From the NCBI RefSeq assembly GCF_013284055.1, contig NZ_CP054143.1, positions 1,612,001 to 1,676,000 on the forward strand: a stretch of 64,000 bases of DNA. The letters are read 5' to 3'. The position numbers were made by a program, and so were the translations under genes. Source of the DNA: Deefgea piscis (GTDB taxonomy: Bacteria; Pseudomonadota; Gammaproteobacteria; Burkholderiales; Chitinibacteraceae). Shown here one piece after another: positions 57,766 through 64,000 of this stretch. Position 1 is the first letter of the stretch. Each line of letters begins with the position of its first letter. Under the pieces are notes generated by a model that was not told the origin of the DNA, ran no database searches, and saw nothing but the letters and a program-made list of their open reading frames with translations.

Positions 57766-58452
57766 TTAGTTCACAGAGAGTCGATAGCCTGAGCCACGAA
57801 TAGTTTGAATTAAATTGTCGTGCCCAGTTCCTTCTAAAGACGATCTTAAGCGGCGAATATGCACATCCACGGTCCGTTCTTCAACAAATACATGATCACC
57901 CCACACTTGATCGAGCAAATGAGCGCGCGAGTGAACGCGTTCAGGATGCGTCATAAAAAAGTGTAATAAGCGAAACTCTGTTGGCCCTAAATCGAGCGGC
58001 TGAGCATTGCCAAACACCCGATGGGTAATCGGATCTAAACGTAGACCTTTGATTTCCACTGGGTCATCGGTGACTTGTGGTGCTCGGCGGCGCAAGACTG
58101 CTTTGATGCGCGCTTGCAATTCGCGTGGGCTAAATGGCTTGGTAATGTAATCATCCGCGCCGGTTTCTAAGCCAATGATTTTATCTTGTTCATCGGAGCG
58201 GGCAGTGAGCATGATCAATGGAATCGATCGAGTACGCTCATCAGCACGTAATTTTTTAGCAAAATCGATCCCTGTCATCCCCGGCAGCATCCAATCTAAT
58301 AAAATAAGATCGGGCAGTGCGTTGCGAACTACGCTGCTAGCGGCCTCTGCAGAATCTGCACGAATAATGTGATGACCGACTTGGGAAAGATTAAAAGCAA
58401 TTAACTCTTGAATTGCTGGTTCGTCTTCAACCAGTAAAATTGTAGCGGCCAT
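57766..58452 (-). CDS. phoB: Phosphate regulon response regulator PhoB
   Basis: This 228-residue OmpR-type regulator has a receiver with E9 D10 E11, phospho-acceptor D53 (LLDWMLPGMTG), T in LTARSDEQDK and K in ITKPFSP, and a winged-helix DNA-binding domain (LGPTEFRLLHFFMTHPERVHSRAHLLDQVWGDHVFVEERTVDVHIRRLRSSLE). GAGGAG precedes the ATG at 58452; the longer frame to 58479 is unlikely. No clear Pho box was recognised upstream. Confidence 0.93.
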   Translation of the reverse strand: MAATILLVEDEPAIQELIAFNLSQVGHHIIRADSAEAASSVVRNALPDLILLDWMLPGMTGIDFAKKLRADERTRSIPLIMLTARSDEQDKIIGLETGADDYITKPFSPRELQARIKAVLRRRAPQVTDDPVEIKGLRLDPITHRVFGNAQPLDLGPTEFRLLHFFMTHPERVHSRAHLLDQVWGDHVFVEERTVDVHIRRLRSSLEGTGHDNLIQTIRGSGYRLSVN

Positions 58453-58786
58453 AGAGTGCTCCTCGCGGAAAAAGTTCAATTTGTTTGTTGCGAGAATAAG
58501 GCTTTTATATGAATAGAATATTACAAGTCGACGACTTGCCGATATATATTTTCAATCTATGTAAAGAAATGCACGGGGTATTTTTTGGATTTCCCCCCGA
58601 CGTGGCGTTACAAAATGCTGACTTAGCTCGTTGGCGATGCCAAAGTTAGGCCGTGTACGGTGTTTTTAATCCTTAGGCTAAATCCAGAAAATGCCGCTGT
58701 TAAATCAATCGTTGACCGCCTCGAGGCTGCGAAGCAAGTGAAAAGCAGGGTATTATGGCGACTCCATTCGAGAGAGAGTGATTTTT
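58453..58786. other. Divergent gap between phoB and the DUF971 gene
   Basis: This 334-base gap holds only a weak 46-codon frame (58509-58649). I found no pair of CTGTCAT Pho-box repeats, so phoB autoregulation is not supported by sequence. Confidence 0.45.
58509..58649 (+). CDS. Possible 46-residue small ORF (weak)
   Basis: An ATG at 58509 preceded by AAGG seven bases upstream opens a 46-codon frame beginning MNRILQVDDLPIYIFNL and ending RWRCQS. It matches nothing I recognise and could be chance. Its start lies 57 bases from the phoB ATG on the opposite strand. Confidence 0.2.
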   Translation: MNRILQVDDLPIYIFNLCKEMHGVFFGFPPDVALQNADLARWRCQS

Positions 58787-59155
58787 ATGGCTGGTTTATT
58801 GCCAACAACGCCGCAACCCACTGAACTGGTCTTGCATCAAGCTTCACGGGTGCTGGATATCGCCTTTGCCGATGGGGCTCGATTTCAGTTGCCGTGTGAG
58901 TTTTTGCGCGTTTCTAGCCCATCAGCCGAAGTACGTGGCCATGGCATTGGTAACGAAGTGTTGCAAGTCGGTAAAGCCAAGGTCAATATCACCGCGATTG
59001 AGCCTGTTGGCCATTATGCGATCAAACTGGTGTTTGACGATGGCCATGATTCTGGCTTGTTCTCTTGGGAGTATTTGTACGAGCTAGGGCGAGATCAAGC
59101 CGCGCTTTGGGATCAATATTTGCAAAAATTAGCGGCAGCGGGCGCGTCACGCTAG
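58787..59155 (+). CDS. DUF971 family protein
   Basis: This 122-residue protein has the DUF971 (GBBH-like N-terminal) fold: LPCEFLRVSSPSAEVRGHG, then VNITAIEPVGHYAIKLVFDDGHDSGLFSWEYLYEL. Such small proteins sit next to ubiE in many betaproteobacteria. The function is unknown, possibly iron-sulfur or ubiquinone linked. The ATG at 58787 gives the family length. It is separated from ubiE by a palindromic hairpin (59167-59215). Confidence 0.82.
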   Translation: MAGLLPTTPQPTELVLHQASRVLDIAFADGARFQLPCEFLRVSSPSAEVRGHGIGNEVLQVGKAKVNITAIEPVGHYAIKLVFDDGHDSGLFSWEYLYELGRDQAALWDQYLQKLAAAGASR

Positions 59156-59166
59156 ATTATTTAGAT

Positions 59167-59215
59167 GGGTATATCTAGCTAGCCATTATTTGGTTAGCTT
59201 TTGATAGATATACCC
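59167..59215. repeat. Long palindromic hairpin between the DUF971 gene and ubiE
   Basis: GGGTATATCTA (59167-59177) and TAGATATACCC (59205-59215) are perfect 11-base arms. Inside, GCTAGCC and GGTTAGC pair again with one G-U pair. No T run follows. It shares TATACC and TAGCC words with elements at 39428 and 62251. Confidence 0.7.
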
Positions 59216-59264
59216 AAGGGTTATTAATAATGGGCTTAGGCTCAAATCAAGAAATAGGTGCACG

Positions 59265-60008
59265 ATGAGCGAACACGATCAAGCGACTCATTTTGGGTTT
59301 AAAACCGTTAATGAATCAGAAAAAGCGCAGAAAGTCGCCGAGGTGTTTCACTCGGTCGCACAAAAGTACGATGTGATGAATGACTTGATGTCCGGTGGTC
59401 TGCATCGAGTTTGGAAGTTTTTTACGATTGAAACCAGCGGTGTTAAAGCGGGCGATAAAGTGCTCGATATTGCCGGTGGTACGGGTGATTTATCGAAAGC
59501 ATTTGCCAAAAAAGTCGGTAAAACCGGCCAAGTTTGGTTGACGGATATTAATAGCTCCATGCTAGGGGTTGGTCGTGATCGTTTGATGGATCAAGGTTTT
59601 GCACTCCCTGTTGCCCAGTGCGATGCTGAAAAACTGCCGTTTCCAGATAATTACTTTGATTTGGTGTCAGTGGCGTTTGGTCTGCGCAATATGACGCATA
59701 AAGATGCGGCGTTAAAAGAAATGCATCGGGTGTTAAAACCGGGTGGTCGTTTGCTGGTGCTGGAGTTTTCAAAAGTGTGGGCACCATTGAAACCCGCTTA
59801 TGATATTTACTCTTTTAAATTGCTACCATTTATGGGCAAATTAGTCGCTAATGATGCTGATTCTTACCAATATTTGGCCGAGTCAATTCGGATGCATCCC
59901 GATCAAGAAACACTGAAACAAATGATGCTTGATGCCGGTTTTGGCCGTGCTGATTTTCATAATTTGACGGGTGGTGTAGTGGCTTTGCATAAAGGGATTA
60001 AATTTTAA
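59265..60008 (+). CDS. ubiE: Ubiquinone/menaquinone biosynthesis C-methyltransferase UbiE
   Basis: This 247-residue SAM-dependent methyltransferase acts in ubiquinone (and menaquinone) synthesis. It has the N-terminal signature [20 protein letters not shown] motif [37 protein letters not shown] and [13 protein letters not shown]. It is followed by ubiJ and ubiB in one operon. Confidence 0.95.
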   Translation: MSEHDQATHFGFKTVNESEKAQKVAEVFHSVAQKYDVMNDLMSGGLHRVWKFFTIETSGVKAGDKVLDIAGGTGDLSKAFAKKVGKTGQVWLTDINSSMLGVGRDRLMDQGFALPVAQCDAEKLPFPDNYFDLVSVAFGLRNMTHKDAALKEMHRVLKPGGRLLVLEFSKVWAPLKPAYDIYSFKLLPFMGKLVANDADSYQYLAESIRMHPDQETLKQMMLDAGFGRADFHNLTGGVVALHKGIKF

Positions 60009-60079
60009 CTTAAGGTATTGCTCTATGGCCTTTGTTTTATAGGGCTTGTCGGAAAATACCTAATGATGAGTGCTGCGTA

Positions 60080-60637
60080 ATGCTGCTTGCTGGAATTTTG
60101 AATCACCTCTTCGCTCAGGCGCCGATGTTAGCCGCTGAGTTAGCGCCATTGCAGGGGCGTACCTTTCGGGTGCAATTGCCTTTTGCTGCGGCAACGGTGG
60201 TGGTCACTGAAGCGGGTTTACTGGCAGATTCACAGGCGGATGCTGAGGCGGTCTTAACCCTACCGGCGCGATTTTTTATTACGCGTTGGCGAGATCGGCC
60301 GGCGGCATCTCGGCTGGTGCAAATTAGCGGCGATGCTGAACTGGCAGGTAAGGTAGGAAATGTGCTTGCGGCTTTACAATGGGATGCGAGCGAGGATTTG
60401 TCGTTATTGCTGGGCGATGTTTTGGCCGAACGTGTGCGCCGTGTTGCGGTCAGCATGGTGCGTACTCCACAAATGATGGGGGAGCGGATGGCACAAACCT
60501 TGGTTGAGTATTGTCGCGATGAGCAAAAAATCCTACCGCAAGCGTATGCGGTGACCCAGTTTTGTGATCAAGTTGACCATTTGCGCGATGATGTTGCTCG
60601 ACTCGAATTACGCTTACGCCGTCTTGAACGTTCTTAA
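60080..60637 (+). CDS. ubiJ: Ubiquinone biosynthesis accessory factor UbiJ (SCP2-like)
   Basis: This 185-residue protein has an N-terminal SCP2-like lipid-binding domain (about 15-110; residues such as LTLPARFFITRWRDRPAASRLVQISGDAELAGKVGNVLAAL) and a C-terminal coiled coil (FCDQVDHLRDDVARLELRLRRLE). UbiJ with UbiK assembles the soluble Ubi complex around the lipid intermediates. Position between ubiE and ubiB matches E. coli. The ATG at 60080 gives the usual N terminus (MLLAGILNHL); an upstream TTG frame is unlikely. Confidence 0.88.
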   Translation: MLLAGILNHLFAQAPMLAAELAPLQGRTFRVQLPFAAATVVVTEAGLLADSQADAEAVLTLPARFFITRWRDRPAASRLVQISGDAELAGKVGNVLAALQWDASEDLSLLLGDVLAERVRRVAVSMVRTPQMMGERMAQTLVEYCRDEQKILPQAYAVTQFCDQVDHLRDDVARLELRLRRLERS

Positions 60638-60693
60638 TTAGTCTCCGCCAGTTGGCGTAGTGCGCTGCGTAATTGGCTTCACGGAAATCTTGG

Positions 60694-62205
60694 ATGTCTT
60701 TGTTTCGATTTATTAAAATCGCTCGTGTCGTTGTCCAGTTTGGTTTGGATGAGTTTTTACTCGGCCATGAGCGAGTGCGTGGTTTGGGGCAATTATTTAA
60801 TCGTGCATTATTTTGGCGTCGTCTCGATCAGCCGCGTGCGGTGCGCTTACGTTTAGCGCTGGAGTCATTAGGGCCGATTTTCGTTAAGTTTGGTCAGGTG
60901 CTGTCGACTCGACGTGATTTAATGCCGCTCGACATCGCCAATGAATTGGCCCAATTGCAAGACAATGTGCCGCCATTTGCTTCTGCAGTGGCGATTGAGC
61001 AGATTGAGCGCAGTGCCGGACGATCAATTGCTGAGTTATTTCTTGAGTTTGATCCACAGCCAGTTGCCTCAGCTTCGGTGGCGCAAGTTCATCGGGCGCG
61101 GTTGCATAATGGGCAGGCCGTGGCGGTAAAGGTACTGCGCCCGGGTATTTTGCCGGTGATCGAAAGCGATTTGGCCTTATTGAAAACGCTGGCGGTGTTA
61201 GTTGAAAAACTATTTGCTGATGGCAAACGTTTAAGACCGCGTGAAGTGGTCGCTGAGTTTGATCGCTATTTGCACGATGAATTGGATTTAATGCATGAGG
61301 CGGCCAATGCCAGCCAACTGCGGCGTAATTTTCTCAATTCCGATCAATTAATTGTGCCAGAAGTGTTTTATGACTTTTGTTCACGAGAAGTTTTGGTTTT
61401 GGAATGGATGGACGGTATTCCGATTGGCCGCATTGATGAATTAAAAGCGGCCGGTATGGATTTGAAAAAACTCAGTCGTTTTGGCGTCGAGATTTTCTTT
61501 AGCCAAGTCTTTCGCCATGGTTTTTTTCATGCTGATATGCATCCGGGCAATATTTTTGTCGCGCCTGATAATAGGTATATCGCGCTAGACTTTGGTATTG
61601 TTGGTACGCTGTCTGATACCGATAAGCAGTATCTGGCAATTAACTTCTTGGCCTTTTTTAACCGCGATTATCATCGTGTTGCCACAGCGCATATTGAATG
61701 TGGTTGGGTACCGGCGGATACGCGAGTTGAAGCACTTGAATCGGCGATTCGCACGGTGTGTGAGCCGTTTTTTAATAAGCCATTAAGCCAAATTTCTTTT
61801 GGTTTTGTATTGCTGCGTTTATTTGAAACCTCACGCCGATTTAATGTTGAAATCCAACCACAGCTGGTGTTGTTACAAAAAACCTTGCTCAATATTGAAG
61901 GCCTAGGCCGTCAGCTCGATCCGGATTTGGATTTATGGCAAACCGCCAAACCATTTTTAGAGCGCTGGATGAATGAGCAAATGGGCTGGCGGGGTTTGAT
62001 TTTGACCTTGAAAAAAGAAGCGCCGCAATGGGCCACATTACTGCCAACCTTACCGCGTAAGCTTAATGAAGTACTGAATCAAAACCACACCGAATTATTG
62101 CTTACCGGTTATCGCGGCCTGATGTGGGAGCAAAAAAAGCGCAATGCGATTCTGGCGGTGATTGCCGCGTTGTTGGCGGGTATTTTGCTCACAATATGGT
62201 GGTAA
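60694..62205 (+). CDS. ubiB: Ubiquinone biosynthesis regulatory ATPase/kinase-like UbiB
   Basis: This 503-residue atypical kinase-like ATPase is required for ubiquinone synthesis. It has the KxGQ motif [17 protein letters not shown], the Ala-rich loop [52 protein letters not shown], and a C-terminal transmembrane helix ([19 protein letters not shown]). The ATG at 60694 (MSLFRFIKI) follows CGGAA; the TTG upstream is less likely. Confidence 0.95.
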   Translation: MSLFRFIKIARVVVQFGLDEFLLGHERVRGLGQLFNRALFWRRLDQPRAVRLRLALESLGPIFVKFGQVLSTRRDLMPLDIANELAQLQDNVPPFASAVAIEQIERSAGRSIAELFLEFDPQPVASASVAQVHRARLHNGQAVAVKVLRPGILPVIESDLALLKTLAVLVEKLFADGKRLRPREVVAEFDRYLHDELDLMHEAANASQLRRNFLNSDQLIVPEVFYDFCSREVLVLEWMDGIPIGRIDELKAAGMDLKKLSRFGVEIFFSQVFRHGFFHADMHPGNIFVAPDNRYIALDFGIVGTLSDTDKQYLAINFLAFFNRDYHRVATAHIECGWVPADTRVEALESAIRTVCEPFFNKPLSQISFGFVLLRLFETSRRFNVEIQPQLVLLQKTLLNIEGLGRQLDPDLDLWQTAKPFLERWMNEQMGWRGLILTLKKEAPQWATLLPTLPRKLNEVLNQNHTELLLTGYRGLMWEQKKRNAILAVIAALLAGILLTIWW

Positions 62206-62211
62206 GTTTAA

Positions 62212-62246
62212 GCAGAAATCATCGTAGCTGACACGATAATTTCTGC
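62212..62246 (+). terminator. Hairpin after ubiB
   Basis: GCAGAAAT-ATCGT and ACGAT-ATTTCTGC form a 13-pair stem with one mismatch and a 7-base loop, seven bases after the ubiB stop. It lacks a T run, so termination is uncertain. Confidence 0.45.
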
Positions 62247-62250
62247 TATA

Positions 62251-62284
62251 CCTAATGTCTAGCCAGTGATGGCTTTACATTAGG
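62251..62284 (+). promoter_or_regulatory. Hairpin overlapping the ribosome-binding site of the SYLF gene
   Basis: CCTAATGT (62251-62258) pairs with ACATTAGG (62277-62284), and AGCC with GGCT inside. The AGGAG site (62282-62286) of the next gene is partly in the right arm, so the folded RNA would hinder ribosome binding. Confidence 0.55.
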
Positions 62285-62294
62285 AGTTTTGATC

Positions 62295-62900
62295 ATGCGG
62301 ATGAAGCAGCTCATATTCGTCAGCGGCTTGATGCTAGCAAGTAGTGTGTTGTTGGCCCAAACGATGCCTGGCCCACAAGGCGAGCCTGCTGCGGGCCAAG
62401 TTCAACTCACACCCGCACAGCAGCGTGCCGCCATTCAAAAACACACCCAAGCCACACTCAACGAAGTCTACAAATTATATCCCGATGCTCAAGCGCAAAT
62501 TGCCAAAGCCGCAGGCTATGCCGTGTTCCAAACTGGTGGGGTACAGCTGGTCCTGCTTGGCGCAGGTGCTGGTGATGGGATGGCCGTTTCAGGCAAAAAA
62601 ATAGTTTATATGAAAATGGTATTGGCTAAAGCAGGCCTTGGTTTCGGGATTAAAGAAACACGACAAGTATTTGTTTTTTCGACCGCGAAAGCATTCCAAC
62701 AATTTATCAATAAAGGTTGGACTGGCTCTGCTGAAGCGACATTAGCTGCGAAAGCCGACGAGAGCGGCAAAGCGATTTCTGGCGCCAGACATTTAGGTAA
62801 AGGGGTGTATTTTTATCAATTCACCGAAGCTGGATTAACCGCAGAAGCCACGGTGGTTGGCTCTAAATACTATCAAGACGCGGCATTAAATTCGAAGTAA
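62295..62900 (+). CDS. Exported SYLF/YSC84-like domain protein
   Basis: This 201-residue protein has a signal peptide (about 1-23, LMLASSVLLAQ) and a SYLF-type domain (about 60-195): AAGYAVFQTGGVQLVLLGAGAGDGMAV, AGLGFGIKETRQVFVFSTAKAFQQFINKGW. SYLF domains bind phosphoinositides in eukaryotes; in bacteria they are periplasmic or outer-membrane linked and of unknown role. The ATG at 62295 lies eight bases after AGGAG, which is partly within a hairpin. Confidence 0.8.
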   Translation: MRMKQLIFVSGLMLASSVLLAQTMPGPQGEPAAGQVQLTPAQQRAAIQKHTQATLNEVYKLYPDAQAQIAKAAGYAVFQTGGVQLVLLGAGAGDGMAVSGKKIVYMKMVLAKAGLGFGIKETRQVFVFSTAKAFQQFINKGWTGSAEATLAAKADESGKAISGARHLGKGVYFYQFTEAGLTAEATVVGSKYYQDAALNSK

Positions 62901-63087
62901 AGAATGAATAGAGACGAGGGCTGTCGCGTCATCTAACTTTGCCTACCTTACTTCGCCAATAAATTACCGACCATCCTAGAAATCTTGTTCTCGAAATGCG
63001 CTTGGTCTTAAGTACCCACAAAAGAATAGACTTGAAAGAATTAAATCAGATGCTGCTGACAGGGAGTTGTTAGTGAGGAGTTAAAGC

Positions 63088-64000
63088 ATGAATAAATCAA
63101 AAGTGTTTATGGCGGTAATGACGAGTTTTGCATCAATAGTTTATGCCGCACCATTACCACAAGTGGTTGAAAGCTTACTACAAACCAGTCCTGATATTTT
63201 GATCGATTCGGCCAACCGTAAAGCCAGTAATTACGCCGTTGAACAAGCAAAATCAGCTTATTATCCGCAAGTGGATTTGTCTGCAGGGATAGGGCGAGAA
63301 TACGATAAAAACCTGGCCACTCGCGTGGCCTTTAATGACAGAGGAACGAGTTTTACTCGGCGTGATGCAGAGGCTTTGCTGACGCAAATGCTATTTGATG
63401 CACAAGGCACCGCCAGTGAAGTCGCTCGTCAGCGGGCACGTCAGTTTGGCGCAGCGAATCGCTTAGCGAGTACTTCAGAGGATATTGCATTAAAAACTAC
63501 CGAATCTTATTTGGATGTTTTGCAAGCCCAAGCTTTATTGGCTTTAACGCAAGCTAATTTAGCCACGCATGAAAGTACGTCCGAGCAAGTTAAATTACGC
63601 ACCGCAGGTGGATTTGGTCGAAAGTCAGACGATGAGCAAATCAATGCGCGGGTCGCCTTGGCAAAAGCCAATGTGGCCGCAGCGCAGTCTAGTCTGAATG
63701 AAGCCAAGATTGCCTATGTTCGTTTTGTTGGCGAAGCACCACAAGATTTAGTTCGCCCTGAAGCACCACAAGACTTGCCTAATCATCCCGATTTAGTTGG
63801 GGATTGGGCGGTGGCTGGCAATCGTTTATTACAAGCTGCCAAATCAGACGTTGATGGTGCTCGGGCTCAATTGGGAATTGCTAAGTCGCAAATGTATCCC
63901 CGCGTTAATTTAGAGGCTGGGGCGACTTATAGTAATTCATTAGATGGGCTTTCTTTTGAAGGTGCTAGCCGAGTTTATGGCATGGTTAGAATGCGTTATG
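63088..64000 (+). CDS. TolC-family outer-membrane efflux/secretion protein (partial)
   Basis: The frame opens at ATG 63088 after GAGGAG and runs off the right edge with 304 complete codons and no stop. It has a signal peptide (about 1-20, SFASIVYA|AP). The mature part (VVESLLQTSPDILIDSANRKASNYAVEQAKSAYYPQVDLSAGIGREYDKN) and TTESYLDVLQAQALLALTQANLATHESTSEQVKLR are the TolC alpha-helical hairpin pattern. The second repeat begins at about residue 240 (LLQAAKSDVDGARAQLGIAKSQMYPRVNLEAGATYS). It resembles LapE/AggA-type secretion channels for large adhesins; partner genes would lie beyond the edge. Confidence 0.85.
   Translation, partial: MNKSKVFMAVMTSFASIVYAAPLPQVVESLLQTSPDILIDSANRKASNYAVEQAKSAYYPQVDLSAGIGREYDKNLATRVAFNDRGTSFTRRDAEALLTQMLFDAQGTASEVARQRARQFGAANRLASTSEDIALKTTESYLDVLQAQALLALTQANLATHESTSEQVKLRTAGGFGRKSDDEQINARVALAKANVAAAQSSLNEAKIAYVRFVGEAPQDLVRPEAPQDLPNHPDLVGDWAVAGNRLLQAAKSDVDGARAQLGIAKSQMYPRVNLEAGATYSNSLDGLSFEGASRVYGMVRMRY

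Noticed and set aside
58453-58786. Pho box for autoregulation of phoB
   Set aside because: No pair of CTGTCAT-like 7-mers with correct spacing was found; CTGTTAAATCAATCGTTGAC near 58700 is too weak.

Overview
The window looks like a chromosomal segment of a chitin-degrading betaproteobacterium of the order Neisseriales, most likely close to Chitinibacter, Deefgea or Iodobacter. I infer this from the 16S rRNA, the operon arrangements (DUF971-ubiE-ubiJ-ubiB; clpA-clpS divergent from a cold-shock gene; standalone rfaE2) and a large secreted GH18 chitinase beside a second, unexported GH18 enzyme. No prophage, insertion sequence, integrase island or CRISPR array was found. Almost everything is core-genome content.

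Layout. 1-1033: minus-strand export and redox genes (grxC, secB, an SH3-like secreted protein cut by the left edge). 1300-6975: a complete rRNA operon with promoter, boxA sites, 16S, tRNA-Ile(GAU), tRNA-Ala(UGC), 23S, 5S, terminator and the long complementary stems that form pre-16S and pre-23S. 7133-14167: rfaE2, two MscS channels, a fatty-acid desaturase, RidA, a GH18 enzyme without signal peptide, ogt and xerD. 14244-18613: clpA-clpS, a cold-shock gene and icd. 18745-20454: two pseudouridine synthases separated by a CGCAGAGACGCAGAG-type inverted repeat. 20488-24497: a YheO/DauR-like regulator divergent from a TcyP-like symporter and a CoA-disulfide-reductase-like flavoprotein, with a near-ideal FNR/ANR site in the gap. 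24609-29684: an apparent operon of a small RRM protein, D-lactate dehydrogenase and a PAS sensor kinase/FixJ-type regulator pair, followed by yaaA.

29824-38185: slt, glyQ - lipoprotein - glyS, gmhB, plsC, a YgjP-type metalloprotein and a small lipoprotein. 38454-43420: waaC facing a dgt - EAL - HD-GYP operon. 43630-47543: potABCD polyamine uptake. 47594-54111: VanZ-like protein, queD-like gene, the 954-residue chitinase and a soluble chemoreceptor. 54370-58452: orphan ParA-like ATPase, transaldolase, phoR and phoB. 58787-62205: DUF971, ubiE, ubiJ, ubiB (ubiquinone synthesis). 62295-64000: a SYLF-domain protein and the start of a TolC-family outer-membrane protein cut by the right edge.

The genes most likely to cooperate are the three lipopolysaccharide heptose genes (rfaE2, gmhB, waaC, scattered), the anaerobic or thiol-linked tcyP/CoADR pair, the D-lactate/two-component operon, the c-di-GMP-type operon with dgt, and the chitin module. 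The least conventional signals are small DNA elements: several palindromes or hairpins between genes (phoB/phoR, fixJ/yaaA, before the SYLF gene, at the dgt stop codon, between the two pseudouridine synthase genes) and a 12-bp coding minisatellite in the chitinase. I see no convincing wholly new multi-gene system. The RRM-ldhA-kinase-regulator operon is the best candidate for unusual biology.
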